In this document: piece after piece, positions 1-13,246 of the stretch
Numbering within the stretch: position 1 is the first letter of the stretch
How the letters are laid out: every line of letters starts with the position of its first letter
Assembly: GCF_905220365.1 (NCBI RefSeq)
Contig: NC_061136.1
Coordinates: forward strand, 6,923,702-6,987,701
Direction of reading: 5' to 3'
Source of the DNA: Vanessa cardui
Taxonomy: Eukaryota; Arthropoda; Insecta; Lepidoptera; Nymphalidae
Length of the DNA: 64,000 nucleotides
The notes under the pieces: generated by a model
Databases searched by the model: none
What the model was told of the DNA's origin: nothing
Seen by the model: only the letters and a program-made list of their open reading frames with translations
Position numbers and translations under genes: made by a program

Positions 1-1846
1 CGAAAGTGAGTTTGTTTCTGACGATATCAATCTTAACAACTTAATCAATGTGTATGAAATTTTGCGCAAGTTGTCAATGATGCAGAAGAGGACGTGTTGT
101 AACATACTCTTGTCACTTCCCCATCACTCACATGCGAGTAAAGACGCGAGCTGAAAGTAGAATATAATATTTTATTTTGGATATTTATTATTTATATACT
201 AAGCATTCCGTTTAACGTTCATAAATATACGGAAACATATCTAAAAAACATACGTTTTCATAGACTACATAAATGTCTACTAAGTATTATTGAACCAACC
301 CTGGCTTCGAGCTCAGAGGTCAATGACCCCTGCTCCATTTTTCCAAAATAATATCATCACATCTAAATTAATGCCTTCATTTATAAAAAGAAATGAACAC
401 AAGGTAATAAAAATAACGAGAATAAAGAAAGTAAATAGCGGATAATAAATTCAAAGTGTGGTTACAGGCCATGAGATTAAATTTTTCTTATTCGTCTCAG
501 GTTCATGAAAAACCTCGTCTTGACGGGGATTGTATTTTCACACGGTTATAACAGGTGTCGGGCTTGTTTAATTATAAAATATTTTTGTCAAAGAACATAA
601 AAGTGTGATATAATGCTTGATAAGACTTTAAACATTTTTATTTCTATTATTTAAATATATAAGAGTATAATTCCACGTTGACTATAGTCTATATGACTAT
701 AGTCTATATCTATATATAATTGTGAGTATAATTCCACGTTGACTATAGTTTAATCAATAAATTAATACATAATTCTTATTAATTTACAAGTGGAGTGATT
801 AAGACAATACGTAAGGAAATTTAGCGACACTTACAAAAATGATTGTTTCATAGAATTAAATTGTTCATTAATTAAACGTGCCAATTTAATTTGGTTTATA
901 AATCACGCCCCAGAAATATAGAGCTTTTATTTATTGAACAATTTGATCTTTGCCTTTATTTCCCTCGTCCTAAGAATACAATTCAATTTAAATTTAATCC
1001 TGCCGTAACTGCGGGCTGTAAGTATGACGTAGCTTCCTCCTATTCTAGAACTTCACGCCTGTAAATTCCGTTGGAACGTATTTTGACGGTGCCTGTGATC
1101 AAATTAAGGAGCCAATTTAGGAAACGCTCTCTTACTTTATTCCGTTTTGTCAGATTTCACGATTGGACGGGTCGCTTTATATCTCATACCTGCTGAAATT
1201 TTACCTGAAATTGTATGAGAATTTTGTACTTAATAATAAAAAATATATTTTATCTTATTTTTTTTTAATATGCATAAAACGTCGTCTATTGAAGAAATCC
1301 TTTAGGGTGGCCTATGTCCAGGAGTGGTCGTCTTCCAGTTGATATGATGACGAGAAGAGTGAGCGATGAATCACAAATACTTATTCTAAATTATTAAAAC
1401 ATTTCCTTGATTTTCTTTTGTTTTAATGAAATTAACAAATGACGATTTTTTCACATGAATTAAAAATATATGAGTATAGCCGTTTTAGTGAATATTATGA
1501 GAGTATGACGTAACAACTAACAATACTGGTAAGTCACAAGAGCTGAGCGCTTTTATTTGGTAATAAATAGATGAGATAAGGCACTAAGACGGTCACCTCT
1601 GAACATAACGTGAAGATATTTGTTTTCATATTCCTTCCCCCTTTGTTATTATTTGCCAGGTGTCTTCACAGGCTCCGTTTATAGTCGGTGAGTTGTATTA
1701 ATCCGGAAATATATAGCGCAGGCGGTGTGGGGTATATTTAGGATCTGTTTATTGTTAGACTAGTTTATTTACTCACAATATATAATTCATATGTTTTGTT
1801 TGATTCGAGCATTTCAATGAAATTATACTGTTATATATGTATTTAC
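1..1846. other. Intergenic, no gene seen
   Basis: AT-rich sequence with no coding frame of interest. Only the direct repeat at 663-749 was noted. Confidence 0.6.
663..749 (+). repeat. 26 bp direct repeat, 61 nt period
   Basis: GAGTATAATTCCACGTTGAC plus ATAGT-type continuation occurs at 663-688 and again at 724-749. A further shorter repeat, GACTATAGTCTATAT, lies between. It is a small local tandem duplication. Confidence 0.7.
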
Positions 1847-1990
1847 AAAGTCAAAGTCAAAAACCTTTATTCAAAATAGAAGTGTTTACACTTTCTTATT
1901 GATTGTCGAAAATCTATCACCGGTTCGGAATAAAATACCTCAGACCTGAGAAGAACCGGCGAAAGAAACTCAGCGGGATTTTTTTTATAA
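1847..1990 (-). mobile_element. LINE 3' UTR fragment with GTCAAA tail
   Basis: CAAAGTCAAAGTCAAAAACC followed by CACCGGTTCGGAAT and GAAGAACCGGCGAAAGAAAC is the reverse complement of a common lepidopteran LINE end (CCGGTTCTTCTC, GAACCGGTG, AATAAA, TTTGAC repeats). It lies in opposite orientation to the copy at 2745-2905. Confidence 0.55.
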
Positions 1991-2744
1991 TGTCAATTTA
2001 TAATTTACAACAATAAATATATTCTTGTTATTTGAAACAGCCTGGAGGCGATCATCTCATTCCCAAGGTGTACAGTCAACTAGAAAGTCATTAGTGTTGT
2101 AATATCCTTTAGCATGTCTGTAGTGTTTACAACATATATATGATCGGTAGCTTCGTTTCGTTTTGAAATCAAGGATTTATTTTTTTATATAAATAAATAT
2201 TGATTAGTTACAAAGAATGGTTCTATAGCTACAAAAATGTTCAAAAGAATGACACTAGGTTCATTAGTTCCTCAACTTTTCTTCCACAATATAAGTAAGC
2301 GATCAATTTGTACATTTATATCAAAAGAAATGCCCGCATGTTCGAAGTAGCTTTGTCAGGAAAAACTTTGGATTCTTGTGACCTTTTCCTGTACGCTGAC
2401 CCGTCACGTTTCATAAGATTCATTCTATTTGACAAATAATCGACTATCTTCGTATAGTTAGAACCATCGAAAGCAATGTTATTATAAAATTAAAAAATTA
2501 AATATAGTATAATGAAACTCGTGTATTTATCAAGATTTTTCAGAGGAAAATAATTCAGATTTTATCCAAGTACTAGCTGAGTTCCTTACTTCTTAACAAA
2601 TTTCGAAGCTTATTCAGTCATGTTCCACCAGTGCGCTTTGGTGGATATATATTCATCATAAAACTTAGGGAAACCTTCATTCTTAAGATTAGTGATAAAA
2701 AAGACTGGAATTAATATTTATATTGTATTTTTCTAATGCGATTG

Positions 2745-2905
2745 TATTTTTTAAATGTTGAAAAAGAGTAACTACTGACTTTCTTGCCGATTCTTCTCGG
2801 TAGAATCTACTTTCCGAACCGGTGGTAGCTTGACATAATTGTTAAATGACGATTCAAAATTGGTTGTAAAAGCCCAATTGAATAAAGTTTATTTTGATTT
2901 GCCTC
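2745..2905 (+). mobile_element. LINE 3' UTR fragment, same family
   Basis: Contains GAGTAACTACTGACTTTC, GATTCTTCTCGGTAGAATC, CCGAACCGGTGGTAGC and the end GAATAAAGTTTATTTTGATT. It matches the fragment at 1847-1990 in inverted orientation, about 0.75 kb apart. Confidence 0.55.
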
Positions 2906-2984
2906 CATTACAATAACAAACTACTTATTTAATAATTTAATGGTGCTTGCTAACTACTAAGTTTAAGACCCACGTGTTCTATTA

Positions 2985-3112
2985 TTAGGCCATCTTGGCT
3001 CCCAAATCAAAGCCTATGCTTGTGGTAGGTCAGAATTGAACCTGTGTTGTCTGTTTTTAATTTGATAAGAGGACTGTTAACCATTGCGCTATTAAGGCTA
3101 AATAAATAATAA
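2985..3112 (-). mobile_element. Possible old tRNA-derived SINE head
   Basis: On the minus strand TAGCGCAATGGTTAACAG resembles a tRNA A box and CAGGTTCAATTCTGACC resembles a B box, about 45 nt apart. No cloverleaf acceptor stem is evident, so it is not called a tRNA gene. Confidence 0.35.
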
Positions 3113-6100
3113 TTAAATTATAGAATCGTTGTATTAGCAAACTTATTAAATGTGGTGTCATTAACTGAACCGTAACGGTCCGGTTAAAGGCAGACACGTT
3201 TAATTTCTCCCGGAGTTTCATTACTAGCATAGATATTACCTGATATCACCGGACAGTAATAATAAGCGTGGGGAAGGGAGTTTTAGGGAACGGCTTTGTT
3301 TAGATTTCGATATTATTGATTATTAATAGAATCAAAAAATCTTATGACGAACTTTGTAAAGTAAACTATATACTTAAAGTCTAGACTAAGAAAGTTCAAA
3401 GGAGTTTTTAGTTATTTTAATACATACAAGTAACGTATTCCAGGTTCTTTAAAAACTGTTTGAAAGGAACAGTTTCCCTATAAATTAATTATTTTCGTAT
3501 AACTTTATAAATTTACAAAGAGCACGTCATGAAAGCTCTCAGACACACAGTGGCCCCTGAGATTAGTTAGTATATACAGACAGACGCGAAATATTAGTTT
3601 AATAATACTATATTTAATAAAGATGTTTAAATAATATGGTAAAGGCCATACTTTACAAGATTTTTGGAGCAGAGTTCTTATTTTTGGTCTTGATGGTATG
3701 TAATAGAAAAACCGCCCAACCAAATGCTCAACACTCAAATAAACTTAAATTGAATAGTTATACTTTGATTCAGATACATCGTCGGAAGTATGTTAAAGGT
3801 AACCACTATAAATTGACCTACGTATTTTTCTATTAAGAATTTGTATAATTTTATAACAAAATGATAATGATAAATGAAATTAAAACAATATGTACAATAT
3901 GTATATGATATATATGTACACCTAATAAAATATTAACCGATGCTAAAAAGACTCTGACCACTTGATTACATACATATAAAAATACAATACAATAATTTAT
4001 ACGAATACATGTACGTAAAAAACATTTAAAATATATTCCAACGTTTTATCTTTAAGCCGATATAATTTTTCAATATTCGGTATAACTGGCCGAATATAAG
4101 AGAGGTTCGGGAACAATAAAATATAAAATTAGCAATAAATTCAGACGTTCCTATGCCCACACCTGCGTTTCGCGGTCGCGGTCCTCGTAACTCAGTGGAA
4201 TTGCACCCGTAGGTCGTATACCCAACAAAACAAATCCATTGCTTAATGCCGCGAAATTCATTTATTGGCCACGTGTTTTATGGTATGAGAATTTGCTGCT
4301 TATAAGTATTATATATACGTGTTTTAATTGTAAGATAGCGATGTGTTTATTATTTCGTTTGGATATATATTTTTCTTAAAAAAAATTGTGGAATTATATG
4401 ACTAAAATTTTAAGTTTTAAGAAAACCTTATCATAACGTATATAATTATTACAATTATTAATCAGTATATTTTATATAAAAATGGGAACATAACAAAAAG
4501 TTTTAAACAGAATATGATGTATACGATATGATATTTACAGTTGCTGACATAATATCCAATATGCATACACCATAAATCTGTCAATACTCCTGCAAGTTTA
4601 AAATCGACAATTTTGTACCAGAAATACAAAATTTTCTCAGCTAAAAGGCAAACTGTGAGAAATTTAACACGAAACATTAATCAACGTGACATGGTCTTAC
4701 AGCGATTGGCGCCGTAGCGTCTGGCGTCACGCGGATGTGTTATCTGAAATCGACTTTCGAATAAAGTCGACTTTGAAAAGAGTTTGAAACAGAAACTTAA
4801 ATTAAGAATACTTTTTCTTGAAATTTATCTTCCTATATACCTCCATGATATTCACATTTTTACTATCCCAACGGGCGTCTGGTGCTTGAGGCAGGTTTAT
4901 CGCTCATGACCCAAGTGTGCAAGAGGTGTTAAAAGTAGTCGTATTTTCCTGCTTAAAAATGTGTCGTTGAAACTATGATTGCCTATAAATTTAAATAAAA
5001 GCGCTTTAAGCGTTTTAATATTAGAAATATGGAAATATCTTCAATAAAATATATCAAACTAAAAATCACACATTATGAATTCATGTAAAAAGCGTATAAA
5101 ACAAATTGATTGAGATTTTATTTTAAATAATATAGTCATTCAACGTTTAGATTATCTCAGACTTGTATTTAAGGCAATTTTACACTTTAATTAGTGTAAT
5201 CTTTTCCGCTGGAAGGCAGTGCGTGAGGATTGAATTAAGTTTATCGTTTTTAATAATAAGAGAGTTTTATCAGAATGTTCCCGCTGCTTCAATTTACATC
5301 GACTAAGCGTTATCTAATTAAAGCGTCTAATCATTATTTATGCAATCTCGCTTCTTAGTTAAAGTTACTTAAATCTGCAAGTCGATTGTAAAATTTACAT
5401 TATAATATATCATGGATATTTACTATTGGCAATATCGAGGAAATAATTTGAATAAAACACTCCGTAATAAAGCTCAACAAGGTGTAAACGTCAGCGGCCT
5501 AACAATTTAATCCTTAACCGTGTTTCACATTAAAATTATTACTGAGACGCCATAAAAGTATCATTAAATCGCACTTTCGACACCTCGGGCTACCAGTACT
5601 GGTAGATATCGTGATATTTATGGTGTAGATAAAGGGCCAGAAGTTGTTCGGTTCTCCATTATCCTTAATAAGTATGGATTAGTAAGGGCGAGGTTTCAGA
5701 CCGCACCATAAATTAGAGGAAGACGGTATTTTATAATGGGTCTTGATTATCTCTTTTATGAACCAACTTTTGCTTGTGTGCTCTGTGATAAGTGTTCTTT
5801 ACGACTTATATATTTGAAGAAGTTAATTGGAGCCTAGATGCACTTAATGCGGGTTGAGCATTTCCATAAATAGTTTATTGTGTGCTTTATCAAGTTGATA
5901 GCCTTGAGATGCCTTCTGTGGAGGCCTTATTCCGACCGAATATGGAGTCAAACGGTTTGAAATACAAAACCTAACTGTATTTGTTAGAGTGGACCATAGG
6001 TTTATTGAAAAATCATTGTATACTTTTTTGCAAAAGAGGTTTTATTGAACAAAATATCAATTTATATTTTTGCATTAATACAGGAACGTAAGAAGTCGAC

Positions 6101-6719
6101 GCTCCTCAAAGATGGTCAAAATTGTTGCTAGCTGGCGGTAAAAGAGAGAAAAATATATATTTTGGCATGAGACATTGACTTCCTGTCAAATTAGTCAATT
6201 TATACAGTCTTAAAGTATTCATACACCTAAATATTTCTTATGAATCACTTTTTTGGTGAAAACCAGCCGTCATTTTTAGCTTTTTTTTCTTATAGGTAGA
6301 TAGACAAAAGATTTTCGAGTTTTGGTTCCCTTGTTTTTTTTTTTTATAATTCGTAGTGTATATCAATAAATATTGATGAATAAACTAAATACATTCAAAA
6401 ATTCTATGTTACTATCGAATCTTAAACTATAAATTACAAAAGGCGTTCATACCAATAACAAAAATGTTTCAATTTCATCCCATTCTATTCCATTATAGTC
6501 ACTCGCTTGTGACGAGATTTTCGCAATGCGTCGTGTGCGGGGAGACGTGAAATATCTTATAAGTTCCTAATTTGATCAGAGTATAATCCAATTTTTCCTC
6601 CCCGCTGGAGAACGACGACGCCCATTCATCTTATACAACACAACGTGTCAGTTGATACATTCCTTGGCCAATAAAATGTCAAACTTATTCTTGATTGTAT
6701 CGCCATTGTAAAGGTATTG
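3113..6719. other. Intergenic, no gene seen
   Basis: AT-rich with two short frames (66-77 codons) that overlap on opposite strands and have no recognisable similarity. A GC-richer patch at 4150-4250 has stops in all frames I checked. Confidence 0.55.
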
Positions 6720-6960
6720 TCATAATAAATAAATAAATATTTGACAACATCACATACATTACTTTGATCCCAACGATAGTAGCTAAAGCACTTGTGATAT
6801 GGAAAATCAGAAGTAACAAACCACAAACACCCAGACCCAATACAACATAGAAAACTAATGATAGTCTTCATTGACTCGGCCGGGAATCGAACCCAGGACC
6901 TCGGATTGGCGTACCATGAAAATCGGTGTACACACCACTCAACCACGAAAGTCGTCACTA
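6720..6960 (-). mobile_element. tRNA-derived SINE, second family
   Basis: Read on the minus strand: a tRNA-like head with GTGGTTGAGTGGTGTGTACA, then GGTCCTGGGTTCGATTCCCG (a near-perfect B box), a body with GGGTCTGGGTGTTTGTGG, and a tail of ATTT repeats at 6727-6742. A 131-codon open frame covers it by chance. This is a common lepidopteran SINE type, distinct from the Metulj-like family. Confidence 0.72.
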
Positions 6961-7330
6961 ATGTATACTTTAAAAAAAATGAAAACTCCTCAACTACTAA
7001 CTTTGTCCGACGATAGTGCATGTTATTTAAACATTATATCTTTTGACAACGGACGGCCTAGCTTTTTGGTTTGACTGAAAGCTACGACTAATATAGTCAA
7101 AAAAGACATTATGACATAAACTCCTTCGCCGCATCTGTCTCTCTATCTAAACGCGATAAACGCAAATTCTACTAAACGGATTTTCAAGCAGTTTGAACGG
7201 AATAATTTATGAGGAAGATTTAGGTGTTTAATTTATGGACATTTTATGTAAATTTGCTGAAATGTGACGATGATTGTTAAATAAAAACTCGAATAAAATC
7301 AAGTTGACTGTAAGTTTTTTTGGCGTGTTA

Positions 7331-7526
7331 TCTATACTATTATTATTTTAATATTATAAATATGATACTAACACTATCTGTCTGTCGATCTTTCACGACC
7401 AAACCGTTGAACCGAATTTGATAAAATTTGGCATGAAGCAAACTTAAACTCCAAGAAAGGACATGAGTTACTTTTTTTGACAAACAACACCCTAAAATGC
7501 GAGCGAAACCGCGGGCGATTACTAGT
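7331..7526 (+). mobile_element. Lep1-like non-autonomous Helitron
   Basis: Starts TCTATACTA and contains CTGTCTGTCGATCTTTCACG, the shared body CCGTTGAACCGAATTTGATA and AAGGACATGAGTTAC. It ends with the GC-rich terminal hairpin region GCGAGCGAAACCGCGGGCG and CTAGT at 7522-7526. The 5' TC and 3' CTAG ends fit a Helitron; there is no target duplication. Confidence 0.68.
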
Positions 7527-7559
7527 ATTAAATAAACCGAGTAATACGTCGCACAATAT

Positions 7560-7740
7560 AAACATTGTACGTAGACCTTTATTTTACTCGTGTAATAATC
7601 TACCTACACGTATTAGGAGAGATAACTCAGTTGACGTATTCAAAATCCATCAAGCGCAACATCCAGCTTTAGGGATATACAAGCTAGCGAATGTGTGGAG
7701 TATGTAAGCTCTTGTGGAATGATGAATATGATATACAAGA
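7560..7740 (+). pseudogene. Possible LINE ORF C-terminal remnant
   Basis: The frame reads VRRPLFYSCNNLPTRIRRDN then SVDVFK, like the RLWNNLP-R--SV--FK ending of many non-LTR retrotransposon ORFs. It sits between two Helitron copies. It is only about 50 codons long, so the call is weak. Confidence 0.4.
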
Positions 7741-7830
7741 CTAACTGTATCGACAATCAAAGCATTCGTTGATTAATACTATTTTTACAGAACAAAGACT
7801 AAACTTACTGGATATATGTTATTTACTTTA

Positions 7831-8002
7831 TCTATATTAATATTATAAATGTGAAAGTAACTTTGTCTGTCTGTCTTTCACGACCAAACCACTGAACCGA
7901 GTTGACGAAAAGCAATCTTCAACTCCAATAAAGTGCTTTTTTGCCTAACACTTGACAATCAGGTGTTGGTTAAACGCGACCGATGCTGCGATCGACTACT
8001 AT
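7831..8002 (+). mobile_element. Lep1-like Helitron, decayed 3' end
   Basis: TCTATATTAATATTATAAAT head and CTGTCTGTCTTTCACGACC body match the copy 0.5 kb upstream. The 3' hairpin region is eroded (CGACCGATGCTGCGATCG, then ACTACT instead of ACTAGT). Confidence 0.58.
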
Positions 8003-9885
8003 TTATATTTGGTATGTTAAGGCTTTGACAATAGCTTTGACATTTTGTAATGGAGGTAAACGTAGAAAACTCGCGTAGACGACGTCGGTGGGTGTGTTCA
8101 TTTCACAGTCAGTGAGGTGTATCCTTGTCGAAACATTGGGCAAAATGATAAAAAATTGATTACAGTCAAAAAATAAACATAACATAAAGCCTTATCTTCA
8201 TAACCTAAGTGCTGTGGTACATAAATGAAGTGTTATCTGTGTACAATTTATGAAGTTATAAAACAATTTCAAATCCTGCAACGTTTATGTAAAATATAAA
8301 TTTCTTAATAAAACGGAGATAATCGCTTTATTGTATAAAGGTATATTACCTTTCTTAAATTTAAAAGATATTTATTTAATACATCCTGTAAAAGAACAGC
8401 TCTCTTACTTTTAGTCTGTGGTATGTTATACACTGCGATGCATTTAGAAAGAAAATGCAATTACAATTATTTATTTAAAGATTTGATTTAATATAATAAA
8501 GTTACAACATTTCGAAACTTAGATTGCAATTGCAAATACTGGAAATTACCACTGAGTTATCATGTGCTCTCTCTGTATTTATAATTTATTTTATGAAGGA
8601 AATTATTTAGAAAACACTTGACATCTGTCAAGCGAGCAGCGTAGTGGAATAAGGTCGAAAGCTTCTCTTTTACGAGAGAGTACTTGCATGGGAAAGATAT
8701 TTATAGAATGCTACGATGCTATTTTGTTAGTGATTTTGAAACAACAACGCGAGTAATGGCAATGACTGGCAAATGAAACATAGACGATGATCGGCTTTCA
8801 TCGTGAGACCGGATCAATAAGGCAGCCCCTTGAACCGATTGTCAGTTCTTATTAAGCGTATAAAAATGAATGGTACGCCTGATAGGGGAAGTCACGAAGT
8901 TGGTAAGAAAATTTTCCTCATTCATTTCCTTAATTGGCTACTCATAATAAGCATTCGCAAAGAAGCGTTCGTTTAATACTTTTGAAAGCGCTTACAAGAT
9001 ATCGCTCTGTTAATTGGATTAAGCGTGATATTAGATTCAGCTGCTACGGCTAAGACATGAAGCAATTATCTGTCGGATGAAATGACATTTTATCGCTAGA
9101 CACAGTATGTTCCTACAAAATGAAATTAAAATCTAGCTCTGATGTATAATTCGCCTAAAAGTTTCATATCTTAGTAAATATTATCCAGTATAAGTCATTG
9201 TTATTATATCAATTATTTTCAAGTTTAAATTTGGAATTAAAATGAATAATTTATTGTTTGGACTTTTTTATTTAGTCAACACATTTAAATGAAATAAAGT
9301 TGCTTGTATGTCATTGTATGCTTACGTTTTTCATGTGTTTGAGTACAAAAAGTACTACAAACACTTTTGTATCAAAATAGTATAAAATGATATAAAATAA
9401 ATAAAGGCTCTTTGCATCTAAAAGGTAAGAAACATTATGAATACAATTTCAATATATGTAAATGTAAAATGTCGATTCATACCTTGTATTTTAATTAGGA
9501 ACAATCTTACAAACACGTGTTAATAAAACAGAAGCTGGTATTAGCTACACGTTTAATTAGTCCGTGGTTTCGAATGCTTATAAAATCCGTATTCACTTCG
9601 TAATTCAGTAATTTATGTTTTACACGTACTTGTGTATGTATGACTTACTACATTTTGTATATTAAGGGTTTAGAAGTGATAATAAGTTTATTTAATTCGC
9701 TCGACGTTTCAACAGTGTTGCACCTGTCGTTGTCACAAACTGATTAGGAACACCGCGCGCCTTCCGACGGCGAATTAAATGTTAAACTGCAAAAGATTAA
9801 TGTTTTCATATATTATTTTACTTACCTTCAAATTATTTCGTAAACTTTTCTATAAATTTATCTTGTTTAAAATAATTATGTTATA
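8003..9885. other. Intergenic, no gene or repeat recognised
   Basis: AT-rich sequence between two Helitron copies. The patch at 8590-8890 is less AT-rich and could be a regulatory element, but nothing specific supports this. Confidence 0.5.
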
Positions 9886-10266
9886 TCTATACTAATGTTT
9901 TAAAGAGTAAAATTTGTAAGTTTGTATGTAGGGGGTAATTTCTGGAATTCATAATCCAATTCTAAATTTTTTTTAACTGGCAGAAAGCTACATTATTCCT
10001 GAGTGCTATAGACTATAAATTATTTCTATAACATTTATATTAACCGAGCTATCACAAGTTTTGTCTAGCAAGTCGGAAAAAAATATCTCATAAAACAGAA
10101 TTATTTGGGTGCGCTGGCTGAACAGTTGCTTAAAATTAAAAACAATGTATAGCTACCTGATTCATCTAAATTATTTCTACAAAAAAGTCTGCGATACCAT
10201 ATCTGTATCTTTTATATTTATCTTTTATATACCAATACGCGAGCGAAGCCGCGGGCGGCCACTAGT
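9886..10266 (+). mobile_element. Lep1-like Helitron, longer variant
   Basis: Starts TCTATACTAATG, with GGGGGTAATTTCTGGAATTC and AGAAAGCTACATTATTCCTG in the body. It ends ACGCGAGCGAAGCCGCGGGC and ACTAGT at 10261-10266. The body differs from the copies at 7331 and 39532, but the two termini are shared, as expected for Helitron subfamilies. Confidence 0.65.
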
Positions 10267-11574
10267 AAGTTATATACTTACTATATTAAAGCGGTGTCGT
10301 GTTCGTAGTAACGTGAAGTCATATCTGTTTTACATTTAAGCTTTTAGTGTATTGTGTTATCTCCTTCTTTATATACTTGTATCAAATGCCTTTAGTAAAG
10401 TTTTATTGTCAAATGTCATCATAGAGACAAGAATTGTCTTTCAATTATAGCAAATCGCAATTAGAGGATTTTTACTAATTTTACTGTTCCGTATATCAGA
10501 TGAAAAATAGGATTTCTTGTATAAAGAGTTCTTGCGTCTTTCGTCTTGGTCGACGAAATTTGCTATTAATACTGTGTTAGGAAGACTCACAAAGGCGTAT
10601 CACTGGCCTGGCGATTTTGCCAAGTGGTTCATACGGTTAATTACAAAAACAAAAAACGTAATAGTTCCAATTTTTTTTTATAATAACAATCGTGTCATTT
10701 ATCTCGTAAACAGTTTAGAACCTTATCGCTTTATGACAAAACTTGTATATTATAATATCATCTTGCTAGATATTACGATTTGATGTCCAACACAGGCGTG
10801 ACTCAATATTAAAATGTTCACACATTCTGTGTCTCGGATAACAAGTTCAGCCGTCAGATTTGATATTCATTATGGTTATTATGGTTGGGACTATGTAATA
10901 ATAATATGTTATACTAATAATTCAGTTCAGATTTATGCGTATTATTACTACATGTAGACTAACTCCATTATATCATAAATTAGTAGTCTTCATTCGGTAT
11001 AATTGCTTGTAGTTTAGAACAGATTTTTTAAATTACAAATTCAAGATTATTAAAATCGATAAGAAACTTTTTGGTTGATAAAAATTTTAGAGTTAGAATA
11101 CTGCCAAGAGCTCTTCGAAAATTAGTTTTGAAGTGCCTATAATTTATCTAGTTTGCGTCTGTGGTTCAAAAAAAAAAGTTCTGAAAATTGCGATAAATAT
11201 GCGAAAAAAGTAGGAGTACAATTCAATGAGTGTACTTTTTAATATTAACTACCAACAGAAAAATAAAAACAAAAAGGGAAGAAATTTAAAGCATAGGTAT
11301 AGATATTTTTACCCAATTTTAATAAATTTAATAAGAGGGGAAAACATCCGGAGCTTATTACACAAGGCTTTTTCAGTGAAGGTTGGTGGATTCAGATGTC
11401 CATCCAAAATTCCATTTTTCATTTTAATGTTTTCCAACATTAAACATGAAACGAATAACAACAATAACTTATAAACAAATCTCATTGGTGATTCGTACGC
11501 TCGATTCACTGAACATTTCATAAAATAACAAAATAATTTATGACTTAAGTTTTTTTTTTATTTATTAATTTTAT

Positions 11575-11618
11575 TTTTTATTTGCATCATTTTTTTACAA
11601 AAATGATGCAAATAAAAA
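11575..11618. repeat. Perfect palindrome, 20 bp arms, 4 nt loop
   Basis: Arms 11575-11594 and 11599-11618 are exact reverse complements around TTAC, with core TTTGCATCAT / ATGATGCAAA. AT-rich flanks allow it to be longer with mismatches. Confidence 0.85.
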
Positions 11619-11724
11619 TATTTATATACCTGCATAGTATTAGTTTTTATCGTATTCGTTGATTACCATTCGCGATATATAATAGTTAATGTATTGTAAT
11701 TAATAATAGATATAATTGGCTGTC

Positions 11725-11815
11725 GCAACAGACTTAATGTGTTTCTTGCCGGCTCTTCTTGTTAGAATCTACATTCAGAAGAACTCCTCGCATGAGAATT
11801 CTCAAATAATGTATA
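11725..11815 (+). mobile_element. Decayed LINE 3' UTR fragment, same family
   Basis: TTTCTTGCCGGCTCTTCTTG and GTTAGAATCTACATTC match the core of the element end at 2745-2905. The tail is not preserved. Confidence 0.4.
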
Positions 11816-13179
11816 TTTTGTTTTTTTTTTTCTTAATCTACTTCTGCTACTGTGCACGTCTCTTATTATAGCATAACGTATGTTAGTTAGCTATAGCGTA
11901 TCAGAATGTGTATTAGTTTACATAGTATTTATGCGACGCTATAAATTGCATGCATGATTTTTATTTATGAAAGCATACGAGCAATTTGGCTACCGATGAG
12001 TGGTTTATCTATTTGGTTTGTGACAATTTTGCAGATACTCGATAAAATTTGCAAATTGTATTTTAGTTTTAGGTACATTTGTTTGTGTTTTTTATTCTTT
12101 TTTTAAATTTCAATATAAAGATTCCGTTTTCAATATTTATTAACATTGTTAGATTCAGTCTATTGTTTCATATTCGGTTTTGTTTTTTTATCACTGTAAG
12201 CGTTATCTCCAATATGTTTTGTAATTCCAAGAGTAAACGTTTCCGTCGTTTTTTTTAGTATAATAAGTGGTAAGTGCTACCTTCAGAATTATAAAACCTT
12301 CTTTAATAGAGCCTCAATACTGAAACCAATCATGAAAATCTAAGATCCTCCTTTGATTATGCTATTATATTGACTCGCACATTTTCTTAACTGAAAGACA
12401 TTTAGTGAAAACGATTGTAAAAACACACTCAGAGAGCTTAATTTTATATAACTTTACTTAATATTCATAAATACTAAATGTTCTAAATACATAAAATAAC
12501 TGAAACTAAATACATTACTAAAAAGAAAACTAAAATTCATCCGTCAAATACAAGTATAGAGTCGTATCGACCTCAGCTATCTGACTCTAAGTTATTAATG
12601 TCGTCTATTGTTGCGGACCCACTACCTGGACAACAATGTGTCATAAGATCCTCACCCTGTCGGTTGTTAGTTTATAATTTATGACTCCCCGCATGCTACC
12701 AACCGCTATCAAAGCAATATGTCAAACACATCCGCTAGGAAAACCGCGGCTACGTCACCTGCAGATATTTGTCAAAACTCTCCTAAACAAATTTATACAT
12801 ACACATCAACATGAACGAATACGGCATTTTGACACGTATTCCGAATGAAATAAAAGTTACACATATTTTTGGAAGTCAAATCGGAATGTTTCGAAATGTT
12901 CTCCGAATATTGTGCCGATATGTATTAGGCTGTCAAATATGGTCGCACGGGACGTCGGAAGCGGGCAGATTTATTGCGAAACTTCAATGCGTAAACAAAC
13001 GTCCCTTTTAAATCGATACGATAACACATATCTCGAACACATAAATGATACGCTAATCATTAGTTCCGAATTTACCATAAATATGAAAATTGCAGATAGC
13101 AACATATGAAGGAAATAGGTTATCTATATAAATGCAATGTATCGTATTCACTTTAAAATCATCACGATGCATATTTTTG

Positions 13180-13246
13180 TTGTACGCTGGATACGAAAGT
13201 AATCGTTTTGCATAACAAAACGATTACTTTCGTATCCAGCGTACAA
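13180..13246. repeat. Perfect palindrome, 31 bp arms, 5 nt loop
   Basis: Arms 13180-13210 and 13216-13246 are exact reverse complements (left arm starts TTGTACGCTGGATACGAAAG), separated by CATAA. This is visible by direct comparison; its function is unknown. Confidence 0.9.

Noticed and set aside
6870..6960. Possible tRNA gene on the minus strand
   Set aside because: The B box is good, but a SINE body and ATTT tail follow and no acceptor stem is evident, so it is a SINE head.
6626..7021. 131-codon minus-strand frame
   Set aside because: It coincides with a tRNA-derived SINE, including its B box and ATTT tail, so the frame is incidental.
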